From Maribacter caenipelagi (GTDB lineage Bacteria; Bacteroidota; Bacteroidia; Flavobacteriales; Flavobacteriaceae), in contig NZ_SNZW01000014.1 in assembly GCF_004364175.1 (NCBI RefSeq), positions 372,001 to 436,000 of the forward strand: a stretch of 64,000 bases of DNA, read 5' to 3'. Both the position numbers and the translations under genes were made by a program. The notes under the pieces are model-generated. The model was not told the origin of the DNA. It was given only the letters and a program-made list of their open reading frames with translations, and ran no database searches. Numbering within the stretch: position 1 is the first letter of the stretch; the number at the start of each line of letters is the position of its first letter. Positions 7,979 to 14,792 of this stretch are shown here, one piece after another.

Positions 7979-9379
7979 ATGTATGATTTTGGCTTAGTAG
8001 GTCTTGGAGTAATGGGACAGAATTTTATCTTAAATGTAGCTGATAACGGATTTTCTACTTACGGATATGATTTAGATGATGAAAAGGTAGAGACTTTAAA
8101 GACTTTAGGTGGAGATTTAGATAAAGTAAGTGCCTCTAGCAATATAAAAACCTTTGTTAAAAACTTAAAGCAACCACGTAAAATAATGTTATTGGTGCCT
8201 GCCGGTAAAATTGTAGACGGTGTTATAGAGTCTCTTTTGCCACATATTGACAAAGGTGATATCATTATTGACGGAGGAAACTCTTTTTTTACCGATACCG
8301 ACAGAAGAGAAGCTTATTTACAACAGAAAGGCTTTAACTTTTTTGGAGCAGGAGTTTCTGGCGGTGCAAAAGGTGCCCGTAAAGGTCCGAGTATTATGCC
8401 AGGTGGTTCAAAATCTGCTTACGAACATATTAAACCAATTTTTGAAGCAGTATCTGCAAAATATAATGGGGAACCTTGTGTTGCTTATTTAGGACCTAAA
8501 TCTGCAGGTAACTACGTAAAAATGGTGCACAATGGTATTGAATACGGATTGATGCAGCTGACTTCTGAAATTTACGATGTTCTAAAAAAAGGTGGTGACT
8601 TTGATAATGATGAATTACATAGCACTTTCGCAAAATGGAATGCCGGTAGATTGCAATCGTTCTTAGTAGAAATTACCTCTGAAATATTCGAGCAAGAAGA
8701 TGACTTAGTTAAAGGACGCTTAGTGGATCAAATTTTAGATAAGGCAAAACAAAAAGGAACCGGTAAATGGACAAGCCAAAACGCAATGGATCTAGGTATA
8801 CCTGTACCGTCAATTGATGTTGCTGTTAGCATGCGTGAAATTTCTGCTTTAAAAGATGAAAGAATAAAAGCCGATGCCTTATATGACAGACCTTCGGTAG
8901 CACATATGGATAAAGAGAAGTTAGAAACGCTTACTGAAAAAGCTTTATACTTTTCATTTATCATTACTTATTCGCAAGGGTTACACCAATTAGCAGATGC
9001 TTCTAAAGAATATGGTTATGATTTAAATATCTCTGAAATTGCTAAAATATGGCGAGCTGGCTGTATAATCCGTGCCGGTTTGTTAGCTGATATTGCTGAA
9101 GCTTTTAAAGCTGAACCTAATTTGCCTAACCTTTTACTTTCGCCAAATTTTGTTAGTAAAGTAAAAGAAACGGTTGGTGCTGCGAGAGAATTGGTTGCTT
9201 TTGGTGCACAAAACGGAATTCCGCTACCCGGGCTATCAAATTCACTTACGTATTTTGATGCGTATACTTCTAGCAAATTACCTCTAAACCTAATTCAGGC
9301 GCAACGCGACTATTTTGGTTCTCACACTTATGAACGTTTAGACCGTGAAGGTATTTTCCATACAGAATGGGAAGATTAA
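7979..9379 (+). CDS. gnd: 6-phosphogluconate dehydrogenase, decarboxylating
   Basis: Converts 6-phosphogluconate to ribulose 5-phosphate, CO2 and NADPH. 466 aa, the length of the long dimeric form of the enzyme. The N-terminal Rossmann motif is GLGVMGQNF. The substrate-binding segment 'GVSGGAKGARKGPSIMPGG' is near residue 127, and 'KSAGNYVKMVHNGIEYG' carries the catalytic Lys and conserved His-Asn. The C-terminal tail reads 'DYFGSHTYERLDREGIFH', which reaches into the partner active site in the family. Placed back to back with zwf-pgl, it completes the oxidative branch within 4 kb. Confidence 0.97.
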   Translation: MYDFGLVGLGVMGQNFILNVADNGFSTYGYDLDDEKVETLKTLGGDLDKVSASSNIKTFVKNLKQPRKIMLLVPAGKIVDGVIESLLPHIDKGDIIIDGGNSFFTDTDRREAYLQQKGFNFFGAGVSGGAKGARKGPSIMPGGSKSAYEHIKPIFEAVSAKYNGEPCVAYLGPKSAGNYVKMVHNGIEYGLMQLTSEIYDVLKKGGDFDNDELHSTFAKWNAGRLQSFLVEITSEIFEQEDDLVKGRLVDQILDKAKQKGTGKWTSQNAMDLGIPVPSIDVAVSMREISALKDERIKADALYDRPSVAHMDKEKLETLTEKALYFSFIITYSQGLHQLADASKEYGYDLNISEIAKIWRAGCIIRAGLLADIAEAFKAEPNLPNLLLSPNFVSKVKETVGAARELVAFGAQNGIPLPGLSNSLTYFDAYTSSKLPLNLIQAQRDYFGSHTYERLDREGIFHTEWED

Positions 9380-9389
9380 AAATCAACAT

Positions 9390-9929
9390 TTGAAAAAATA
9401 TAAAACTGTTTTAAATAGTATTTGCCTTTCACTGATGGTGGCAACGACAATTATTTCGTGTAAAGAAGTTTCTAAAGAAGAAGTTCCGGTTGAAGTTCTT
9501 GACAATCATACTCTTGATAGAAAGGCAAATGCTATTTTAATAGATTCTCTTGTTAGGCAGGTTTATGTTCCTATTTATTCTGACATTTATAATCAAACAA
9601 GAGATACTAGAACTTTACTTACCGCTACCTTAAGCATTAGAAATACTAGCTTGAAGGATAGCTTATTCGTAAGTAAGATCGATTACTATAATACAGAAGG
9701 CGATTTGGTTAGAAGTTATATCGACTCCCCTATTTATCTCACCCCAATGGAGTCTATTGATTACGTTATTGAACAACAAGATACTTCTGGTGGTAGTGGC
9801 GCTAATTTTTTGATTGATTGGTACTCGAAGAAACAACTGAACCCGTTGTTTCAAGCAGTGATGGTTGGCGGACTAGGAGCACAAGCGTTTTCTTTTACTA
9901 CGGAAGGAATCGAAATTACCGAAGAGTAA
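9390..9929 (+). CDS. DUF3124 family lipoprotein
   Basis: Predicted lipoprotein of unknown function. I choose a TTG start at 9390 (179 aa), ten bases after the gnd stop, because it gives a canonical signal KKYKTVLNSICLSLMVATT with lipobox IISC; a GTG at 9345 would overlap gnd and bury the signal. The mature part has the DUF3124 pattern: 'VYVPIYSDIYNQTRDTR', 'TLSIRNTSLKDSLFVSKI', 'YLTPMESIDYVIEQQDTS' and 'GGSGANFLIDWYS'. Location just after gnd suggests co-transcription but no functional link is obvious. Family assignment is from memory of the domain pattern. Confidence 0.8.
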   Translation: MKKYKTVLNSICLSLMVATTIISCKEVSKEEVPVEVLDNHTLDRKANAILIDSLVRQVYVPIYSDIYNQTRDTRTLLTATLSIRNTSLKDSLFVSKIDYYNTEGDLVRSYIDSPIYLTPMESIDYVIEQQDTSGGSGANFLIDWYSKKQLNPLFQAVMVGGLGAQAFSFTTEGIEITEE

Positions 9930-9994
9930 AGAGTAATTACATTCTTCATTACTGTCAATAAAATATGCTTAAGTCTTTATATCATACTTGAATT

Positions 9995-10333
9995 ATGTAT
10001 TCTATATACGTTATCGAATTATCTAAAAAAGTGTTTTCTGAGAATAGAAAGTTCAGAGAAGCGAATCCGCAATTTAATGGTGTGTTAGAATGTCTTTATG
10101 TTGGTATGACCAGCAAAACACCTAAAGAACGTTTTGACCAACATAAAAACGGAACCTTAAGCAAAAAAGGACATAATATATCTTCAAAAATTGTAAAGAA
10201 ATACGGTTTGTATCTACGCGGCAGTCTTTTTAATCATATTGATAAAATAAAGTCAAAAACCGAAGCTTTAAAAATGGAAGAGCAATTGGCACTTGAACTT
10301 AGACGAAAAAAATATGCTGTTTGGTTTAACTAA
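9995..10333 (+). CDS. GIY-YIG nuclease-like protein
   Basis: Small 112-aa single-domain protein. The two strands that name the family appear as SIYVIEL (residues 3-9) and CLYVGMT (33-39); the conserved Arg is R46 in 'TPKERFDQHKNG', a Glu lies in 'ALKMEEQLA' (95-96) and the protein ends in the family-like 'AVWFN'. These fit the catalytic Tyr-Arg-Glu-Asn set, although the first tripeptide is IYV instead of GIY. It could cut DNA or be a non-catalytic relative. Its stop lies five bases from the stop of the convergent Pycsar-effector-like gene. Confidence 0.65.
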   Translation: MYSIYVIELSKKVFSENRKFREANPQFNGVLECLYVGMTSKTPKERFDQHKNGTLSKKGHNISSKIVKKYGLYLRGSLFNHIDKIKSKTEALKMEEQLALELRRKKYAVWFN

Positions 10334-10338
10334 AGTTC

Positions 10339-11559
10339 TTATTTAGGCAATGGCGTTACAGCATCTAAAAGTTCATCTTCCATACCGTAATATTTCAAGG
10401 CAAAGCCGAATGCTACAACAGAGAGAATTATGCCAATAAGAAACACGGTGTAAGTCCATCTTAAAAGTCTATATTTTTCTTGTAAAACCTTTCCTAAATA
10501 ATACAGATCCATACTTAATGAATCGTAAATAGATTCTTTGCTCTTTATGATATCTCTTAATTTAGATTTAAAGTCATCCAATTCCATAGTATGAAAATTT
10601 CCGAAGAACAAAAAATTGGTATCCTTCTTCTTAATATCTTCATCTACTACATCGGTATTGCTCACTTTTGGTCGTGTAGCCAAAACGGACATAATCATCG
10701 AAGCAATACTAAAGAGAACAAATATTACGGTCGGGTATATTAAATAAGAATTTGACGGGGAATCTAACTTAGGTATCAAATTAGCAATAAGAAGCGAAAT
10801 AATAATAGCATTTACAGAAAGTAGAATATTCGCTTTAGTATCTGCAATATCACTCAGTTTAATATGGTTTCTAAGTTCTATACGATATAAGGACTGAATT
10901 GCGCGCTGCGGACTTTCATCTTTCAACTTCGCTTTTAAAACTTCTTTCTTTTCGGTTTTTTCAGCCTTTTGTAATTTAGAAATTAAATCAAGAATATTTT
11001 CTTCTTTTTGCTCTTGCCAGTTTTCTTTCGCAAAGTCTGTATAATATTTGTGCTGTAGGCGAAGTTTCTCTAGATAGCTTAATCGCCAAGTATCTAAATC
11101 GGGTATAGATGCCTTAAAATTTTCCAACTCCATTCTCAATAATTGAAGCATCTCTTCAAAATCTTTAGATGCATAAAACCAGGTGCTTACATCTTTTAAG
11201 ATTTTTTCCGAATCATTTTTAGGTTCATCATTTTGCCAGGCACTTTTAATGAGTTCAACGATTGCCTCTATTTCATTTGAAGAACAGCTATTGTCTTTTA
11301 AAAATTGGGAGACCAATCGTACACTTTCATTCAAATGGTTATCATAATCTACCGCAAAACCAGCATGAATAAACCAAACACCTATCAATACCTTATCTAC
11401 ATCAACATCTAAATTACTTGAAGCTTCTAATATTTTTTTCGACTTATCAATTGTCTTATTAGAAAAGCTCTGGCTATGAAAAAGAAAATTCTTGTTCATT
11501 TGATCTGCCATTAAATTTTTAATATATTTTTCAGCTTTTGCTGTTATAGACTTATTCAT
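10339..11559 (-). CDS. Pycsar-effector-like membrane protein with degenerate HD domain
   Basis: 406 aa in two parts. Residues about 10-150 follow the order of an HD phosphohydrolase (H28 in FLFHSQ, then IHAGF, H75 in DNHLNESV), but the defining His-Asp pair reads H65-A66 and the later Asp-Ala-Asp region reads LKDVSTW, so metal-dependent hydrolysis is unlikely. Residues about 220-390 match the Pycsar effector membrane domain (DUF5706): 'IELRNHIKLSDIADTKANIL' leads into two helices (about 244-264 and 273-294), and a third lies near 370-390. Charged coiled coil links the two parts. In Pycsar systems such proteins sense cyclic pyrimidine nucleotides made by a neighbouring cyclase and damage the membrane; no cyclase gene is present here. 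The next upstream gene on the same strand encodes the exported kinase-like protein, 67 bases away. Confidence 0.75.
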   Translation of the reverse strand: MNKSITAKAEKYIKNLMADQMNKNFLFHSQSFSNKTIDKSKKILEASSNLDVDVDKVLIGVWFIHAGFAVDYDNHLNESVRLVSQFLKDNSCSSNEIEAIVELIKSAWQNDEPKNDSEKILKDVSTWFYASKDFEEMLQLLRMELENFKASIPDLDTWRLSYLEKLRLQHKYYTDFAKENWQEQKEENILDLISKLQKAEKTEKKEVLKAKLKDESPQRAIQSLYRIELRNHIKLSDIADTKANILLSVNAIIISLLIANLIPKLDSPSNSYLIYPTVIFVLFSIASMIMSVLATRPKVSNTDVVDEDIKKKDTNFLFFGNFHTMELDDFKSKLRDIIKSKESIYDSLSMDLYYLGKVLQEKYRLLRWTYTVFLIGIILSVVAFGFALKYYGMEDELLDAVTPLPK

Positions 11560-11626
11560 AATTTCAAGTTTGATTCTTAATATTCATTACGGCACTTTTC
11601 AATTCTCCCTTAATTTCTAATTCAAA

Positions 11627-12904
11627 TTATTTATTTACACAATTAAAACATGACATCTGCCCTTTAGTCATTTCAATATCTTCAGACCCTTTTAGCGTTT
11701 CGGTCAATTCTTCACTATTGGTCAACTCTTGATGAAATTGAAGTGCATATTCCTTAAGGTCATCTCGTCTATTTTTAATTTTTGCAATTAGCTCCTTTCC
11801 ATCCAACTCAAAAATTTCATCAGTCCATACGTCAAAAGATGACTCAATAGCTTTATCTGTTAGTAACAATTGTAATTGTTTAGCTTCTTGCTCAAAAACA
11901 GACCGAGGAATATCTCTCATAAAATAAACATCGAACGGAGATATTAAACCTGGTAAAAATTCAATTTCAGATTCAAAACTTTGCACTTCTGGAAGAAAAG
12001 TATTGTTAGATATCAAAGTCGGCAACACACCTTCTAGATTGAAAAATGCGTTATCTCTATCGCACGGTAAAGGAACTGCATTAATTGAATCCCCAATATT
12101 TTCAATAGCCCAGCCCCATTGTTTTGCATGCCGATCCCAATCACCTATTAACAAATCAAATAGACGCGCTCTAACCAATATATTTACATTTATGCCAACT
12201 TTGCTTGTGTTTTTAATTTTGAGCTTTTGTAGGTCATCTGTATCAATCAACGAATCAACATTCTTAAGGCCTAACCAATCAGCGTTTCCTTCTGTTTCAT
12301 ATTCTAAAAGAAATAGCCGATTCCCATATTTAACGTTATAATCTGAAAGTTTCCCTTGTTTTGGTAAGAATACCAACTTAGGAATGGTATTAAGAATTTT
12401 TACTTTTTTTGAAAGTTCAGAAACTACTAATGCCGCATAAGGATGTTGAGCAGAAATACCATCGACTACTATATTTTCTATCCCTAAAGTATGGGCAATT
12501 TTCGGTACTAATGGCGAAGGGTCTTTAGAAACACTGCGCAGCGTCATCAAAGTACCGTCATCTTTCTTTAATTTTAAGGAATGCGTTTGTTGACCACCAC
12601 CTTCTTCTAAAATATTTACATTACCATTTAAATCGTTTAAATATAATATAGGCACTTTTACAGGTGTAGACCAAGCTTTTCTATACTGCTCGCCCTGCAT
12701 TACATTTTTAATACTATTGGCTTCATATAAAGTGCTTGCGGCCACTATAACGGAGTCATACTTTTTAAAATCTATCTCATTGACATCAGAGAGCCCTATA
12801 ATCTCACAAGTATCAAATGTTTTGTCGGTACTAGACAATGACCAGTATGTAAATGATGCAAATAGCGCCACTAAAAAAACCATAATGAGTACAACTTTTT
12901 TCAA
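11627..12904 (-). CDS. exported protein with HipA/Fam20-like kinase motifs
   Basis: 425 aa, beginning with a membrane helix/signal (residues 4-23), so the body lies outside the cytoplasmic membrane. A possible glycine-rich nucleotide loop EEGGGQQTHSLKL (100-112) is followed by 'MTLRSVSKDP' with a candidate ATP-contacting Lys127. 'AQHPYAALVVSEL' and 'PKLVFLPKQG' come next. The likely catalytic core is LFDLLIGDWDRHAKQW (249-263) and, about 20 residues on, LPCDRDNAFF (279-288); this order and spacing resemble HipA and secretory Fam20 kinases (GNxDRH, then DN). The same block occurs, from memory, as a C-terminal part of large Bacteroidetes metallophosphoesterases; here it stands alone. The C-terminus has a CFNC pair. 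Kinase activity is an inference. Confidence 0.55.
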   Translation of the reverse strand: MKKVVLIMVFLVALFASFTYWSLSSTDKTFDTCEIIGLSDVNEIDFKKYDSVIVAASTLYEANSIKNVMQGEQYRKAWSTPVKVPILYLNDLNGNVNILEEGGGQQTHSLKLKKDDGTLMTLRSVSKDPSPLVPKIAHTLGIENIVVDGISAQHPYAALVVSELSKKVKILNTIPKLVFLPKQGKLSDYNVKYGNRLFLLEYETEGNADWLGLKNVDSLIDTDDLQKLKIKNTSKVGINVNILVRARLFDLLIGDWDRHAKQWGWAIENIGDSINAVPLPCDRDNAFFNLEGVLPTLISNNTFLPEVQSFESEIEFLPGLISPFDVYFMRDIPRSVFEQEAKQLQLLLTDKAIESSFDVWTDEIFELDGKELIAKIKNRRDDLKEYALQFHQELTNSEELTETLKGSEDIEMTKGQMSCFNCVNK

Positions 12905-13046
12905 CCTTAATAATTTTGCATTAACAAAACAAGATTAGCAATAAAGAGTAAAATTGAAGTACCGGATAAAATAATTTTTTAACCTTAAAAAGGGATTATT
13001 CCGATTATGAGACAACTACATTTATTTACATCATCAAATGTTAAAA

Positions 13047-13068
13047 TTGTGATGATATCTCATTATAA
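13047..13068. promoter_or_regulatory. candidate operator upstream of acyl-CoA synthetase
   Basis: A 22-base imperfect palindrome made of TTGTGATGATA and TCTCATTATAA, 51 bases before the ATG of the acyl-CoA synthetase gene. Its half-site TTRTRATG recurs upstream of the second acyl-CoA synthetase (42989-43032) and, with one change, in the 28-bp palindrome of the MarR-fad operon. Regulator unknown; function inferred. Confidence 0.3.
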
Positions 13069-13119
13069 ATTGATTAAATTTAAGGGTCAAGCAATTATTT
13101 CAATTTAAAGTATGTTTTT

Positions 13120-14745
13120 ATGAACGGATTAATAATGGATTACCCGCTTACCACAAATACAATCTTAAATTATGCGAATAGCGCTTTTCCTGATAAAAAA
13201 TTAATTTCATACTTACCCGACGGAAGCAGGCATGAATATACCTACGGGAAATTGTATAAGCGTTGTTGCCAGCTTGCTAATGCCCTAAAAAATAAATTAG
13301 GAATAACTAAAGGCGATATGGTCGGTACATTTGCTTGGAACCATTATCAACATGTGGAATTATATTACGGAATACCAGGTATAGGGGCTGTTTGCCATAC
13401 TATCAATATTAGATTATCATCTCAACAAACGGAGTTCATTATTAACCATTCTGAAGATAAAGTCATTTTTGTTGATGCTACTTTGGTTCCCCTATTAGAA
13501 AAAATTGCTCCTAAACTAGAGACTGTAGAAAAGTATATAATCATCAATGCCCCAAAAGGCTTTACCAGTACCCTACTTAACACTATACATTACGAAGATT
13601 TAATTGGAGAACAATTAGAAACTATAGACTGGCCGACCATAAATGAAAATGACGCAAGCGGCATGTGCTACACAAGTGGTACAACCGGTATGCCTAAAGG
13701 AGTTTTATACAGCCATAGATCAACGTACTTACACGCTATGACCATTCTCTCTCCTAATGCGGGTAACTATAGTAATAACGATATCGTTTTATTAGTTGTA
13801 CCTCAATTTCATGTTATGGCTTGGGGCTTTCCATATATGTGCCTATTGACCGGCTCAGATATGGTAATGCCTTCGTTGCATCTGCGCCCAGATGCCATTA
13901 TTAGAATTCTTGAAAGTGAAAAAATAAACAAAGCTAACGGAGTACCGTCTATTTGGAGAGGTGTGTATGAAGAAATGAAAAAGAATCCGCCGAAAACAAA
14001 ACTTGCTTTAGAAGAGTATTTAGTAGGTGGCTCTGCATTGTCTGGTAGTCTTATAGAAAATTTTGAAAAGGATTTCGGTATTAAGGGAGTTCAAGCATGG
14101 GGTATGACTGAAACTTCTCCACTTGGCACAGCCAGTAGACTTCAAAAAAAGCACGAAAGCCTTAGCTATAAGGAGCAAATTAAAGTACGTGCAAAACAAG
14201 GAATTGAATTTCCAGGAATAGAAATGCGAATTATTGGCGATGACGGAAAAGTAGCCCCGCGCGATGGAAAAACAATGGGGGAACTACAGGTCAAAGGAGC
14301 TTGGGTCATTAAGTCTTATTTTAAGACTAATAGCCGCGATAACTTTACAAAAGATGGTTGGTTTAGAACAGGCGATGTAAGCACAATCGATGCAAATGGC
14401 TATATGGAAATTACCGATCGCACCAAAGACTTAATAAAAAGTGGTGGCGAGTGGATATCTAGTGTTGCACTCGAATTAGCACTGATGTCGCATGTTAATA
14501 TTAGAGAAGCTGCCGTTATTGCAATACCTGATGAAAAATGGTCAGAAAGACCTTTAGCTACATTAGTTTTAGCAGATAAGGATAAAAATATATCAAGCGA
14601 GGAATTGAAAGAATTTTTAGCCAAAGACTTTGCCAGTTACCAAATTCCCGATAATTACGTTGTTATCGATGAAGTACCAAAAACAAGTGTCGGTAAATTT
14701 GACAAGAAAGAAATTAGAAGACTATATGCAGAAGGGAAACTTTAA
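13120..14745 (+). CDS. fatty-acyl-CoA synthetase (AMP-binding)
   Basis: Activates a fatty acid to its CoA thioester via an acyl-adenylate. 541 aa with the AMP-binding P-loop YTSGTTGMPKGV (residues about 184-195), 'GMTETSPLGT' (A5 motif), 'GWFRTGDV' (A7) and the C-terminal lysine in 'PKTSVGKFDKKEIR' (A10). Overall arrangement is that of medium/long-chain synthetases of the AlkK type. An alternative ATG at 13135 would remove five residues. It is monocistronic, 215 bases from the divergent kinase-like gene, with carB converging on its 3' end. Chain-length preference is not decidable. Confidence 0.9.
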   Translation: MNGLIMDYPLTTNTILNYANSAFPDKKLISYLPDGSRHEYTYGKLYKRCCQLANALKNKLGITKGDMVGTFAWNHYQHVELYYGIPGIGAVCHTINIRLSSQQTEFIINHSEDKVIFVDATLVPLLEKIAPKLETVEKYIIINAPKGFTSTLLNTIHYEDLIGEQLETIDWPTINENDASGMCYTSGTTGMPKGVLYSHRSTYLHAMTILSPNAGNYSNNDIVLLVVPQFHVMAWGFPYMCLLTGSDMVMPSLHLRPDAIIRILESEKINKANGVPSIWRGVYEEMKKNPPKTKLALEEYLVGGSALSGSLIENFEKDFGIKGVQAWGMTETSPLGTASRLQKKHESLSYKEQIKVRAKQGIEFPGIEMRIIGDDGKVAPRDGKTMGELQVKGAWVIKSYFKTNSRDNFTKDGWFRTGDVSTIDANGYMEITDRTKDLIKSGGEWISSVALELALMSHVNIREAAVIAIPDEKWSERPLATLVLADKDKNISSEELKEFLAKDFASYQIPDNYVVIDEVPKTSVGKFDKKEIRRLYAEGKL

Positions 14746-14792
14746 ATAAATCAAAGTTCCCCTTCTACTATATTATAAGTCTAACAATAAGA

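Noticed and set aside
9930-13119. Complete Pycsar operon with a pyrimidine cyclase
   Set aside because: None of the neighbouring proteins has cyclase motifs; the gene next to the effector has kinase-like motifs instead.
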